A stretch of DNA of 64,000 bases from Hylemonella sp. (GCF_027532185.1 NZ_JAPZSV010000003.1:1-64000), one strand, 5' to 3'; counted from the stretch's first letter, positions 8,699 to 17,141 are shown. Notes: generated from the sequence alone by a model not told the origin. Made by a program: numbers and translations.

Positions 8699-9436
8699 TT
8701 ACCCGCCGCGTTGTCTCAGCGCCTCATAGAGGCACACACCACTGGCCACCGACACATTGAGGCTCTCCACCCCGCCCTTCATGGGAATGCTCACCAGCTC
8801 GTCGCAGGTCTTGCGCGTGAGCTGCCGCATGCCCTCGCCCTCGGCGCCCAGCACCAGGGCCGTGGGCGTCTTGAGGTCCACCTGGTAGATGGTCTTGGGC
8901 GCGTCGTCGCTGGTGCCGATGCACCAGATGTTGCGTTCTTTCAGCTCGCCCAGCGTGCGCGCGAGGTTGGTCACCATGAAATAGGGCACGGTCTCGGCCG
9001 CGCCGCTGGCGACCTTGGCCACCGTGGCATTGATGCCCACCGCATGGTCCTTGGGCGCGATCACCGCATGCGCGCCAGCGCCATCGGCCACGCGCAGGCA
9101 GGCGCCCAGGTTATGCGGGTCGGTCACGCCGTCGAGCACCAGCAGCAGAGGCGGCTCGCTCAGCGAATCCAGCAGATCGTCGAGGGAATGCTGCTGCGGC
9201 AGCGCCTCTACGCGTGCCGCCACGCCCTGGTGCCCATGGCTGCCGGCCAGCTTGGCCAGGCGCAGGCCATCGGCCTCGATCAGCCGCACGCCGGCCTCCT
9301 TGGCCTTCTCGATGAACTGCCGCATGCGCGCATCACGGCGCGTGGGCTCGAAATAGATCTCGATGATGGACGCGGGCGCCGTCTTCAGGCGCACGCCCAC
9401 GGCGTGGAAGCCGAACAGGACTTTGGGGGAGGACAT
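8699..9436 (-). CDS. rlmB: 23S rRNA (guanosine-2251-2'-O)-methyltransferase RlmB
   Basis: A 245-residue SpoU/TrmH-family knotted methyltransferase that 2'-O-methylates G2251 in the peptidyl-transferase P loop. The N-terminal substrate-binding domain (1-75) begins with the typical [12 protein letters not shown]. The SPOUT motifs are [20 protein letters not shown] and [15 protein letters not shown]. In many proteobacteria rnr is the upstream neighbour; here the upstream side holds an AT-rich orphan gene instead. A GATAAT sequence lies about 8 bases before the ATG, too close to be a normal promoter for this start. Confidence 0.95.
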   Translation of the reverse strand: MSSPKVLFGFHAVGVRLKTAPASIIEIYFEPTRRDARMRQFIEKAKEAGVRLIEADGLRLAKLAGSHGHQGVAARVEALPQQHSLDDLLDSLSEPPLLLVLDGVTDPHNLGACLRVADGAGAHAVIAPKDHAVGINATVAKVASGAAETVPYFMVTNLARTLGELKERNIWCIGTSDDAPKTIYQVDLKTPTALVLGAEGEGMRQLTRKTCDELVSIPMKGGVESLNVSVASGVCLYEALRQRGG

Positions 9437-9563
9437 GGAGGGATTATCCCAGCAAGGAGAAGCACTTCATCACCAATAATGTGATACGTCATCCCCAGCT
9501 TGAGAAGTTGCGTGCGACTCATTGCATACCCGTATATCGCATCCCAATTTCTGGGAGAACCCA

Positions 9564-10025
9564 ATGACCAATAAATCTCCAAATCCAAAGAAAAACCCGA
9601 AAGAAGAATTAGCTCCAAAATCGAGTAGTCAAAAGGCCTACAGCATTGATCCTGCTATTGTCGTTATCGTCATAATGGTATTCGTCGGCTCCATCTTCTT
9701 CTCGAAGACTTTTGAAAGCGTCGCAGTACAAGTATCCTGCGATAGCATCTCAGGGGGATATGTATGCAATCTCACAAGCGACACTAAAAACCCGACAACG
9801 CTGAATACATGCTGGTCAATAAATCGGGTTTGCGAGAACGGGGTCTTATCAGACGTAAGAAAATGCCAATCGATCTACTTCCAACCAGGTAAAGGTTCTG
9901 TGATTACTTTAGCCAATTCAGAGTTTACAAACGACAATGAATGTAAAAAGGTCTCAGCTTTCTCTGTCGAAGAGGTCAGTCTTGTAAGTTCAGATTCGCA
10001 ACCTGCGAACACATCGAAACCGTGA
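9564..10025 (+). CDS. AT-rich orphan gene: single-span membrane protein with a cysteine-rich exterior
   Basis: I do not recognise this 153-residue protein. Residues 1-28 are Lys/Pro/Asn/Ser-rich and polar, 29-47 form one membrane span (IDPAIVVIVIMVFVGSIFF), and the remainder is a polar domain with six cysteines (59, 68, 83, 90, 101, 127), enough for three disulfides if exported. The positive N-terminus predicts an N-in, C-out orientation. A GGGAG Shine-Dalgarno precedes the ATG at 9564; an in-frame upstream ATG at 9522 is less likely. Codon use (AAA, AAT, ATA, TCA) and the plainly lower GC of about 9440-10100 differ from all neighbours, which points to horizontal acquisition. Confidence 0.65.
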   Translation: MTNKSPNPKKNPKEELAPKSSSQKAYSIDPAIVVIVIMVFVGSIFFSKTFESVAVQVSCDSISGGYVCNLTSDTKNPTTLNTCWSINRVCENGVLSDVRKCQSIYFQPGKGSVITLANSEFTNDNECKKVSAFSVEEVSLVSSDSQPANTSKP

Positions 10026-10098
10026 TAGCAGAAGATGCTACTTCGTCGAATTCCGCACGTGAGCTCGGATCGTCAACCTCAGCATCGGTTGGCAACAT

Positions 10099-10120
10099 AA
10101 AAAAGCCCGGCATGCCGGGC
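10099..10120 (-). terminator. rho-independent terminator for the lolD-like gene
   Basis: The 16-base perfect palindrome GCCCGGCATGCCGGGC (10105-10120) is followed on the - strand by six T (complement of the A-run 10099-10104). It lies 25 bases past the stop of the ABC ATPase gene. Without a T-run on + it would only weakly stop the converging AT-rich gene. Confidence 0.85.
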
Positions 10121-10145
10121 CATTCACATCTAGCGAATAGGCGTG

Positions 10146-10817
10146 TCACCCACTCGCCCTACCCGCCTCAATCGTGATCCGCCGCTCGCAGCGCGCTGCA
10201 ATCCCCTGGTCATGCGTCACGAGCACCAGGGTCGTGCCCTGCTCGCGGTTGAGCGCAAACATCAGCTCCATCACCGTCTCGCCCGTCGCGTAGTCCAGGC
10301 TGCCTGTGGGCTCGTCGGCCAGCAGCACCGAGGGATGGACGACGAAGGCGCGGGCCAGGGCCACGCGTTGCTGCTCGCCACCTGAGAGCACCTTGGGGTA
10401 ATGCCCCAGACGCTCGCCCAGGCCCACGCGGCCCAGCATCTCGGTGGCGGCCTTGCGGGCGTCCTTGCGGCCCGCGAGCTCCAGCGGCAGCATGACGTTC
10501 TCCAGCGCGGTCAGGTGGGCCAGCAGCTGGAAGCTCTGAAAAACGAAACCAAGCTTCTGCGCCCGCAGCGCGGCGCGTGCGTCTTCGTCCAGGTTGAAGA
10601 GGTCGTGACCGTCGAGCTTGACAGTGCCGCGGGTGGGGGTGTCCAGGCCGGCCATGATGGACAGCAGGGTGCTCTTGCCCGAGCCCGAGGCGCCCACGAT
10701 GGCCAGAGTCTGCCCACGGGGCACCTGGAAATGGATATCGCGCAAAATGTCGAGCGTGCCGGTCGAGTCGCTCACGGACTTGACCACGTGTTCCACGGAA
10801 ATGACGGGTTCGGACAT
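10146..10817 (-). CDS. ABC transporter ATPase, YbbA/LolD-like
   Basis: A 223-residue ATPase of the LolD/MacB/YbbA type, which drives mechanotransmission transporters rather than ordinary import. Walker [10 protein letters not shown] is at 42-50, the signature is LSGGEQQ, Walker B is VLLADEPTG, and the H-loop is VTHD. It diverges from tesA exactly as ybbA does in E. coli, so YbbA is the likeliest orthologue. However, no permease of the YbbP/LolC type follows, because a terminator and the AT-rich orphan gene come next. Its membrane partner must be elsewhere or absent. Its ATG (10815-10817) overlaps the tesA ATG on the other strand. Confidence 0.85.
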   Translation of the reverse strand: MSEPVISVEHVVKSVSDSTGTLDILRDIHFQVPRGQTLAIVGASGSGKSTLLSIMAGLDTPTRGTVKLDGHDLFNLDEDARAALRAQKLGFVFQSFQLLAHLTALENVMLPLELAGRKDARKAATEMLGRVGLGERLGHYPKVLSGGEQQRVALARAFVVHPSVLLADEPTGSLDYATGETVMELMFALNREQGTTLVLVTHDQGIAARCERRITIEAGRASG

Positions 10818-11457
10818 GGTGTTGTTCTTTCGGTTGCGCCGCTACTGTATCGCGGCCCTGTTGCTGGGCGGTTTGCTGGGGTTATCCCAGGCGCAGACGC
10901 CGCAGCGCACGGTGCTGGTGCTCGGCGATTCGCTGAGCGCCGAGTACGGCCTGGCCCGCGGCACGGGCTGGGTGACCTTGCTGGAGCAGCGACTGGCCCA
11001 GGAGAAGCCAGGCACACGCGTGGTCAACGCCAGCATCAGCGGCGAGACCACTTTTGGCGGGCGCTCGCGCCTTGCCGCCCTGCTGGCCCAGCACAAGCCC
11101 ACGCACGTGATCCTGGAGCTGGGCGGCAATGACGCGCTGCGCGGCCTCTCGCTGGACGCGACGCGCGCCAACCTGGAATGGATGACGCAGCAATCCAAGA
11201 AGGCTGGCGCCAAGGTGCTGCTGCTGGGCATGCAGATGCCGCCCAACTACGGCGCCGACTACGCCAAGCGCTTCGAGGGCCTCTACACCCAGGTGGCGCG
11301 CGCCGAGAAGGTGGGCCTGGTGCCCTTCTTCCTCAAGGGCGTGGCCGATGGCCCGGAGCCGACGCGCCTGTTCCAGCCAGACCGCATCCACCCGACCGCC
11401 GAAGCCCAGCCGCTGATGCTGGGCAACGTCTGGCCTGAACTCAAGAAACTCCTCTGA
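10816..11457 (+). CDS. tesA: TesA-like SGNH/GDSL arylesterase-lysophospholipase
   Basis: A 213-residue periplasmic SGNH hydrolase hydrolysing acyl thioesters, lysophospholipids or aryl esters. Residues 1-26 form a signal peptide ending in SQA. Block I is VLGDSLSAEYG with nucleophile Ser39, block III is LGGND, and block V is DRIHPTAEA with the catalytic Asp and His. The ATG at 10816 shares bases with the start codon of the divergent ABC ATPase gene. In-frame GTG (10819) and TTG (10822) are alternatives that would only trim the signal peptide. The divergent tesA/ATPase pair is conserved in gammaproteobacteria. mnmH follows after a palindrome-rich spacer. Confidence 0.9.
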   Translation: MVLFFRLRRYCIAALLLGGLLGLSQAQTPQRTVLVLGDSLSAEYGLARGTGWVTLLEQRLAQEKPGTRVVNASISGETTFGGRSRLAALLAQHKPTHVILELGGNDALRGLSLDATRANLEWMTQQSKKAGAKVLLLGMQMPPNYGADYAKRFEGLYTQVARAEKVGLVPFFLKGVADGPEPTRLFQPDRIHPTAEAQPLMLGNVWPELKKLL

Positions 11458-11460
11458 ATA

Positions 11461-11535
11461 TGCCCCCTAGCTCACCAAGTTCGCGTCCCCCCGTGGGGGA
11501 GCAGCCCCCCTTTGGGGCGGCCCGGCGGGAGGTCT
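11461..11535. repeat. palindrome-rich intergenic element between tesA and mnmH
   Basis: The spacer holds CCCCC/GGGGG hairpin arms near 11488-11501 and a second C-run/GGGGCGG pairing near 11506-11520. Sequences of this kind recur between genes in Comamonadaceae (from memory). It could act as a terminator-like or mRNA-stabilising structure but lacks a T-run. Confidence 0.45.
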
Positions 11536-11536
11536 G

Positions 11537-12592
11537 ATGCCTCTCTTCCCCATCACGGCCGAAGCGGCCCTGCGCGAGCTCGATACCTTCCACACCATCA
11601 TCGATGCGCGCAGCGAGAACGAGTACGCCGAAGATCACCTGCCCGGCGCGGTGAACTGGCCCACGCTGAACAATGCCGAGCGCCACGACATCGGCACCAC
11701 CTACAAGCAGGTCAACGCCTTCGAGGCCAAGAAGCGCGGCGCGGCCCTGGCGGCGCGCAACATCTCGGCGCACATCGAGCGCGAAGTCATAGACAAGCCC
11801 AAGGACTGGAAGCCGCTGACCTATTGCTGGCGCGGCGGCAAGCGCAGCGGCTCGCTGAGCCTGATCCTCAGCGAGATCGGCTTTCGCGTGACGATCATCG
11901 AGGGCGGCTACAAGGCCTTCCGCAACGCCCTGCTCGAAGACATGCCGCGCCGGGTGCAGGGACTCGATTTCCGCGTGATCTGCGGCACCACGGGCTCGGG
12001 CAAGACGCGGCTGCTGCAGGCGCTGGCCGCGGCGGGCGCGCAGGTGCTGGACCTTGAGGCACTGGCCCATCACCGCAGCTCCGTGCTGGGCGCCATTCCC
12101 GGGCAGCCCCAGCCCACGCAGAAGGCCTTTGACACGGCGGTCTGGAACGCGCTGCGCCAGCTGGACCCGGCGCGCCCGGTCTATGTGGAGAGCGAGAGCA
12201 AGAAGGTGGGCAATGTGGCCGTGCCACCCGCGCTGATCGAGGCCATGCGCGCGGCGCCCTGCCTCAACCTGGTGCTGCCCGATGAGGAGCGTGTGGCCCT
12301 GCTGCTGGAGGACTACCAGCATTTCGTGCGCGACGACGTGGCCTTCTGCGAGCGCCTGGGTGCGCTGACCGAGTTGCGCGGGAAAAAAGTGGTGGAAGAC
12401 TGGCAGGCCGCCGTGCGCGCCGGCCGCACCGAGGACGTGGTGCGTGAACTGCTGCTGAGCCACTACGACCCGGTCTACCGCCAGTCCATGGCGCGGAACT
12501 TCCGGCAGTTCGAAGCGGCGCCCGAGCTGCGCCCGCGCGACCGCTCGCTGGCGGCCATGCAGGCGCTGGCGACGCAGATGCTTCAGAAGTAA
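11537..12592 (+). CDS. mnmH: tRNA 2-selenouridine synthase MnmH (SelU)
   Basis: A 351-residue enzyme that replaces sulfur by selenium in 2-thiouridine at tRNA wobble position 34, through a geranylated intermediate. The N-terminal rhodanese domain (1-135) has the catalytic Cys97 in YCWRGGKRSG. The C-terminal P-loop domain carries Walker A GTTGSGKT at 150-157. Length matches E. coli YbbB (364). Activity needs selenophosphate from SelD, which is not in this window. Its last ten bases overlap the end of the converging small membrane protein gene. Confidence 0.93.
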   Translation: MPLFPITAEAALRELDTFHTIIDARSENEYAEDHLPGAVNWPTLNNAERHDIGTTYKQVNAFEAKKRGAALAARNISAHIEREVIDKPKDWKPLTYCWRGGKRSGSLSLILSEIGFRVTIIEGGYKAFRNALLEDMPRRVQGLDFRVICGTTGSGKTRLLQALAAAGAQVLDLEALAHHRSSVLGAIPGQPQPTQKAFDTAVWNALRQLDPARPVYVESESKKVGNVAVPPALIEAMRAAPCLNLVLPDEERVALLLEDYQHFVRDDVAFCERLGALTELRGKKVVEDWQAAVRAGRTEDVVRELLLSHYDPVYRQSMARNFRQFEAAPELRPRDRSLAAMQALATQMLQK

Positions 12593-12840
12593 CGCAGCAG
12601 CAGCCAGGCGATGGCGGCGATGCACAGCAGCAACGCCGGCAACGCCACCACGGTGATGGTGCGCTGGCGGCGCAGCGCCTCGCGCTGCAGGCCCACCGAC
12701 TCCTCGATGCGCTGTCGCGATTGCGCCATCTGCTGTTCGGCCAACTCACGCTGGGCCTGGACCTGGGCCAGCAAGGCCCGCTGGTCGTCGCGGATCTCGC
12801 GCAGGGTGGCGAGGATGTCTTCGTCGCGTTGGAAGGTCAT
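12583..12840 (-). CDS. small C-tail-anchored membrane protein
   Basis: An 85-residue protein, not assigned to a named family. Residues 1-60 form a charged Gln/Arg/Glu-rich helix with coiled-coil spacing. Residues about 62-82 form a single C-terminal membrane span (ITVVALPALLLCIAAIAWLLL). It is the last gene of a three-gene - strand operon in which each start overlaps the previous stop as ATGA, so production of the three is coupled. Its 3' end overlaps mnmH by ten bases on the opposite strand. Confidence 0.7.
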   Translation of the reverse strand: MTFQRDEDILATLREIRDDQRALLAQVQAQRELAEQQMAQSRQRIEESVGLQREALRRQRTITVVALPALLLCIAAIAWLLLRYF

Positions 12841-13451
12841 GGCAGGGTCGTCGTGACGGTGGCGGGGAATGGACCTTCGACGCAGCCCTGCGCGCGCGCC
12901 CAGCCCTTGAGGTAGGGCCGGCGCATGGTGCCGGCAGCGATGGCCGCCGTGACCGCCTTGGAGTGGCGCTCGGCACCGCTGAGCTTGCGCACCCAGCTGC
13001 GGAAGGGAATCACGCCGTCGACCACGGTGTTCACGGTGCTGGTCACGGTGCCCAGGGCCTTCTGCCCCACATAGCCCACGGCCTGCACCACGTAGCCGGG
13101 TTCGGCACCCGGCGTACCGGCGGCATCGATGTCCGGGCCCAGGGCTGCGTCCAGCGCCAGCAGTTCGGTCTGCAGGGCGGCACAGGAGGCATCGGCCGGC
13201 GGTGCATAGGCGCCGCCCAGACTCGCGCGGGTGAGCACGGGCGGGATGGCGGTCTTCATGAGGTTGAGGTCACTGAGCGGCTGGGTGGCGGTCTGCACCA
13301 CGCCGGAATCCTTGACCAGGGTCTCGGCCTGGCCGCCCAGGCCGGGCTCGGGAGCCGCTGCGTCGGCGTCGCCCGGGGCCGGGGTGGCCGCGGGGCCATG
13401 GGCACAGGCCGACAGCAGGACCAGCAAGGCCACTGCGAGCAGCGGCCTCAT
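12837..13451 (-). CDS. putative lipoprotein of unknown function
   Basis: A 204-residue exported protein starting MRPLLAVALLVLLSACAHG; LSAC with Cys16 is a good lipobox, so it should be lipid-anchored in the envelope. After an Ala/Pro-rich linker the mature part contains a helical segment rich in Val/Thr (about 125-150) and a short C-terminal domain with a conserved-looking GWARAQGCVEGPFPATV ending. I do not recognise the family. The chosen ATG overlaps the stop of the preceding Lys-rich protein, and its own stop overlaps the start of the small membrane protein. Confidence 0.7.
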   Translation of the reverse strand: MRPLLAVALLVLLSACAHGPAATPAPGDADAAAPEPGLGGQAETLVKDSGVVQTATQPLSDLNLMKTAIPPVLTRASLGGAYAPPADASCAALQTELLALDAALGPDIDAAGTPGAEPGYVVQAVGYVGQKALGTVTSTVNTVVDGVIPFRSWVRKLSGAERHSKAVTAAIAAGTMRRPYLKGWARAQGCVEGPFPATVTTTLP

Positions 13452-13636
13452 GGCTGGGCAGCGTCTCCTGCGGCGGGCGCGTCGCTGCCGCCCTCTGGCG
13501 CATCGGCCTGGGGCTCGTCCGCCCCCTGCCCGCCAGAGCGCTTGCGCTCGGCCTTGAGCTTGAGTTTCTCTTCCTTCTTCTGCTTCTTGGCCAGTTCTTT
13601 CTGGCGTTTCTCGTATCCGTAATTGGGGGTGGCCAC
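13448..13636 (-). CDS. small Lys-rich protein, first gene of the three-gene operon
   Basis: A 62-residue protein. Residues 1-32 (starting MATPNYGYEKRQKELAKKQK) are very basic and conserved-looking; the C-terminal half is Gly/Ala/Asp/Pro-rich and probably disordered. Small proteins with this N-terminus are common conserved hypotheticals in betaproteobacteria, with no function known to me. The start is GTG at 13636 with a GAGGAA Shine-Dalgarno a few bases upstream. RNA or nucleoid contact is possible from its charge, but nothing proves it. Confidence 0.65.
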   Translation of the reverse strand: MATPNYGYEKRQKELAKKQKKEEKLKLKAERKRSGGQGADEPQADAPEGGSDAPAAGDAAQP

Positions 13637-13765
13637 AGCGTTCCTCGCATTGAATCAATGAAAACACTCTAGCAGGTCGCCGGCCATCGCTCCACCCGCC
13701 CTGGCCAGGACCGGTGTTTTCGGCGGCGCCGGCGCGACAATGCGGGGCTGCGACACCCCCCACCC

Positions 13766-14521
13766 ATGGAACGCACCCTCTCCTGGCTGCCTGACGGCAG
13801 CCCTTACAGCGCACATTACGGTGACGTCTACCACGCGCGGGCCCGCGCGCTGGCCCAGGCGCGCACGGTCTTCCTGGGTGGTTGCGGCCTGCCCATGGGC
13901 TGGGAGGACCGGGCGAGCTGCCGCATCCTGGAGACCGGCTTCGGCCTGGGCCTGAACTTCCTCGTCAGCTGGGCCAGCTGGCAGGCCGATGCGCGGCGCA
14001 GCACCAGCCTGCACTTCGTTTCCCTCGAGGCGCATCCGGTCACGGCCGACGATCTGCTGCAGGGCGTGCGGACCCTGCAGGCCGGCGATGCGCAGGAGGC
14101 GGTCCTGCTGTCGCGCATGCAGCCGCTGGCCGAGGAGCTGGCCCGTGCCTGGGCGCAGCTGCGCCCTGGGCTGCAGCACTGGGACTTCGACGACGGCCGG
14201 GTGCGACTGAGCCTGGGCATCGGCGACGTGCAGGCACAGCTGCCCCTGCTGCCGGGGCCGGTGGACGCGGTCTACCTGGACGGCTTCAACCCGGCGCGCA
14301 ACCCGGCCATGTGGTCGGCCGAGGTGATCGAGGGCGTGGCTCGGCTGTGCCATCCGGGCACGCGGCTGGCCAGCTGGTGTGTGGCCGGCGCCGTGCGCCA
14401 GCGCCTGCAGCAGGCTGGCTTCGAGTGGCGCAAGCAGCCCGGGCTGCCCCCGAAGTGGCAGCGGCTGGAGGCGCGTTATCTGGGCCCGACGGGCCTCAGG
14501 CCCGGAAACGCCGGCGCGTGA
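13766..14521 (+). CDS. mnmD: MnmD-type tRNA wobble-uridine methyltransferase (stand-alone)
   Basis: A 251-residue SAM-dependent methyltransferase of the DUF752 family that converts aminomethyl-uridine to methylaminomethyl-uridine at tRNA position 34. The SAM-binding motif is ETGFGLGLNFL (near residue 56). The family signature DGFNPARNPAMWS is near residue 172, followed by a PPKW(Q)R-type ending. Only the methyltransferase half of bifunctional E. coli MnmC is present; the FAD oxidase half is absent and no such gene adjoins. Its last 26 bases overlap the converging ABC permease gene. Confidence 0.88.
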   Translation: MERTLSWLPDGSPYSAHYGDVYHARARALAQARTVFLGGCGLPMGWEDRASCRILETGFGLGLNFLVSWASWQADARRSTSLHFVSLEAHPVTADDLLQGVRTLQAGDAQEAVLLSRMQPLAEELARAWAQLRPGLQHWDFDDGRVRLSLGIGDVQAQLPLLPGPVDAVYLDGFNPARNPAMWSAEVIEGVARLCHPGTRLASWCVAGAVRQRLQQAGFEWRKQPGLPPKWQRLEARYLGPTGLRPGNAGA

Positions 14522-15272
14522 GCGCCAAGGCGATGACCCAGGCCACGGCGGCGTAGGCGGCCAGCACCAGGAAATGCAGCAGGGCCTGCTGCGGCCAGCG
14601 CCCCATGAAGAGCGGGCGCACCAGTTCCACGGCCTGCGTCAGCGGCAGCCAGGCCGAGACGTGCTGCAGCAGCACCGGCAGGTTCTCGCGCGGGAAGAAC
14701 ACGCCGCTCAGGAACATCATAGGCGTGAGAAAGAGCGTGAAGTAGTAGGTGAAGAAGTCGTAGCCCTTGGCCAGGGCATTGAAGATCAGCGCCATGCAGC
14801 TGAAGGTGATGCCCGCGAGCAGCAGCACGGGCAACACCAGCACGAGCATGGGGCTGCGGCTGATGTCCAGCGCCAGCATCACACCCAGGATGGCCGTCAC
14901 CGCGAACAGGGACTTGAAGGCGGCCCAGAGCATTTCGGCCAGCAGCACGTCGCGCAGGGCGATGGGCGCATTCATGATGCTGTCCCAGGTCTTCTGCACA
15001 TGCATGCGCGAGAAAGCGGAGTACAGGGCCTCGAAGGTGGCCGCGTTCATGGCGCTCATGCAGATCGAGCCGCTGGCCAGGAAAAGGATGTAGGGCACCT
15101 GCTGCCCGCCCAGGGGCACAGAGCCCACGAGGGCGCCCAGGCCGTAGCCGAAGGCCACGAGCCACATCAGCGGCTCGGCGATGTTGCCGACGAGGCTGGG
15201 GATGGCGAGCTTGCGCCAGACCAGCAGGTTGCGCAGGAAGACGGGCCACCACCGCATCATGTTGTTCATCAT
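14496..15272 (-). CDS. ABC-2 type permease, NodJ-like
   Basis: A 258-residue integral membrane protein with about six membrane segments and the ABC-2 permease pattern. It includes a conserved region near IMNAPIALRDVLLAEMLWAAFKS and the late FLSGVFFPRENLPVLL segment, typical of NodJ/DrrB exporters. With the preceding ATPase gene (overlap ATGA) it forms a two-component exporter. In non-nodulating Burkholderiales this pair probably exports a lipid, polysaccharide or toxic compound; the substrate cannot be told from sequence. Confidence 0.85.
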   Translation of the reverse strand: MMNNMMRWWPVFLRNLLVWRKLAIPSLVGNIAEPLMWLVAFGYGLGALVGSVPLGGQQVPYILFLASGSICMSAMNAATFEALYSAFSRMHVQKTWDSIMNAPIALRDVLLAEMLWAAFKSLFAVTAILGVMLALDISRSPMLVLVLPVLLLAGITFSCMALIFNALAKGYDFFTYYFTLFLTPMMFLSGVFFPRENLPVLLQHVSAWLPLTQAVELVRPLFMGRWPQQALLHFLVLAAYAAVAWVIALALTRRRFRA

Positions 15273-16192
15273 GCGTCCTCCCGAATTTGCCGACCCGTGA
15301 GCTTGAGGAAGAGGTCCTCCAGATTGGCCGGGCGGTGCAGGCTGCGCAGCGTGTGCTCATGGGCCAGGGCCTGCATGAGCGGTGCAGCATCCTGGGTGTA
15401 GAAAAAGACCGTCTCGCCGCTGACCTCGACCCGGCTGGCCAGGGCGCGCAGCGGGCCGGCGCTCAGGGCCTGCGCATCACCACCATAGACTTCGACCACA
15501 TCGGGTTCCAGATGCTCCCGGATCAGCTCGCGCGGCGTGCCTTCGGCAATCTTGCGGCCGTGGTCGATGACCAGCAGACGGTCACACAGGCGCTCGGCCT
15601 CGTCCATGAAGTGCGTGGTGAGCAGGATGGACTTGCCGTGCTGCAGCAGTTGCTGCAGGCGCTCCCACATGAGGTGGCGGGCCTGCGGGTCCAGGCCCGT
15701 GGTGGGCTCGTCGAGCAGCAAGAGACGGGGGTCGTTGACCAAGGCCCGCGCCAGGCTGAGCCGGCGGCGCATGCCGCCCGAGAGCTGGCCCGGCTTGGCC
15801 GTGGCCTTGTGCGAGAGCGCAGCGAATTCCAGCAACGCAGGAATGCGCGCCTGGATCGCGGCCGTCTTCATGCCGAAGTAGCGGCCAAAGACCAGCAGGT
15901 TCTCGGCGCAGGTGAAGTCGGGGTCGAGCGAATCAAACTGCGTGACCACACCCAGCTGCGCCTTGATGGCGTGCGCGTCGCCAGGCATGCGCAGGCCGAA
16001 AGCCTCCACGTGGCCGCTGTCGGGTGTCGTGAGCCCCAGGCACATGCGCAGCGTGGTGGTCTTGCCTGCGCCATTGGGGCCGATCACGCCCAGGCATTCG
16101 CCGGGTCGGATCTCGAAGCTCAGGTCGTTGACGACGGTGGACTCGCCGTAGCGTTTGACGAGGTGGTGACAGCTCAGAAAGGCATCGGACAT
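15269..16192 (-). CDS. ABC transporter ATPase, NodI-like
   Basis: A 307-residue ATPase of the NodI/DrrA/CcmA group. Walker A GPNGAGKTT is near residue 38, the signature LSGGMRRRLSLARAL near 137, Walker B LLLLDEPTTGLDPQ follows, and the H-loop is LTTHFMDEAERLCD. The C-terminal roughly 80 residues form the extension found in NodI-type exporters. Its stop overlaps the start of the permease gene (ATGA), and together they form a complete exporter. No nodulation genes are nearby, so the name reflects family only. Confidence 0.88.
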   Translation of the reverse strand: MSDAFLSCHHLVKRYGESTVVNDLSFEIRPGECLGVIGPNGAGKTTTLRMCLGLTTPDSGHVEAFGLRMPGDAHAIKAQLGVVTQFDSLDPDFTCAENLLVFGRYFGMKTAAIQARIPALLEFAALSHKATAKPGQLSGGMRRRLSLARALVNDPRLLLLDEPTTGLDPQARHLMWERLQQLLQHGKSILLTTHFMDEAERLCDRLLVIDHGRKIAEGTPRELIREHLEPDVVEVYGGDAQALSAGPLRALASRVEVSGETVFFYTQDAAPLMQALAHEHTLRSLHRPANLEDLFLKLTGRQIREDA

Positions 16193-16249
16193 GGCGACGA
16201 TTCTGGCATGGCTGCATGACCGCTGCCGGTCAAGGTCATGCCCTGTGCC

Positions 16250-17074
16250 CTAGTCCAGCCAAAGGACGGAACCGCGGTACGCATGCCAGGTGGCATGGCC
16301 CAGCCAGGGGCCGATGATCAGCAGGCCCAGGCCCCAGGGAATGAAGGCCAGTACCACGAGCGCGGTGATCAACGCACCCCAGAACAGCATCACGGGCAGG
16401 TTGTTGAAGAAGACCTGCAGGCTGGTGAGCGAGGCCGAGATGGCGTCGGTATCGCGGTCCAGGATCATGGGGATGGACACCACCGAGGTGGCAAAGACGA
16501 GGCCCGCGAAGAAGCCGCCGACGGCCGCGTAGACGGCGACGAATTCCCAGTTCTCGGGGTTGAAGACCGCCTGCAGCACACCGGCCGTGGACGGCATGCC
16601 GGTGTTGAAGAAGACGGCGAAGACCACCAGTGAAGCACGCCCCCAGAGCAGCTCCAACACCACGAGCACAAGCACCAGCAGGCCCATGCTGCCGATGCGC
16701 CGGTCCCAGCAGGTCAGCGAGCTCGCAAGGTCCGGTGCCTGACCCAGCTCGCGCCGACGGCTCACCTCGTACAGGCCCATGGCCAGGAAAGGCCCGATGA
16801 GCAGGCAGCCCGAGACCAGGGACATGGTGTATTCGGGCAGGTGGCGGAACACGGCGCCCAGCGTGAGGGCCATACCCCAGAAGCAGATGCCGTAGAACAG
16901 CGCGATGCCCATGGCCGCACCCATGTCGCGCCAGCCACGCGCGAGCCAGCGCAGCGGGTCGGCGTAGGACAGGGCCACGATCTCGCGCCGCGGGCCCACA
17001 GGCGGCGGGGGAATGTAGGGATCGGGATTGACGGGCAGACCGAGGCGGTCTTCGGGGATGTCTTGCTCACTCAT
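16250..17074 (-). CDS. DUF2189 integral membrane protein
   Basis: A 274-residue membrane protein with a polar, Pro-rich N-terminus (1-35) and about six hydrophobic spans. It carries DUF2189 features, namely the early DPLRWLARGWRDM segment and the late GLLIIGPWLGHATWHAYR segment. Some members are annotated as putative cytochrome c oxidase-associated; no activity is established. It lies between the NodI-like ATPase and metC with gaps of about 60 bases on each side and may be an independent unit. Confidence 0.8.
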   Translation of the reverse strand: MSEQDIPEDRLGLPVNPDPYIPPPPVGPRREIVALSYADPLRWLARGWRDMGAAMGIALFYGICFWGMALTLGAVFRHLPEYTMSLVSGCLLIGPFLAMGLYEVSRRRELGQAPDLASSLTCWDRRIGSMGLLVLVLVVLELLWGRASLVVFAVFFNTGMPSTAGVLQAVFNPENWEFVAVYAAVGGFFAGLVFATSVVSIPMILDRDTDAISASLTSLQVFFNNLPVMLFWGALITALVVLAFIPWGLGLLIIGPWLGHATWHAYRGSVLWLD

Positions 17075-17141
17075 GCAGTGAGACTAGTGCGCGTGCCCTG
17101 CCCTGTCGACTCAGGAAAACCCCGGCCGAACTTGACACGCG

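Noticed and set aside
9385-9618. A 77-codon - strand frame over the start of rlmB and the AT-rich gene
   Set aside because: It overlaps both the rlmB N-terminus and the better supported + gene, and has no recognisable motif.
15269-16192. Nodulation (Nod factor) export genes
   Set aside because: NodI/NodJ-like families occur widely in non-nodulating Burkholderiales and no nodABC genes are nearby.
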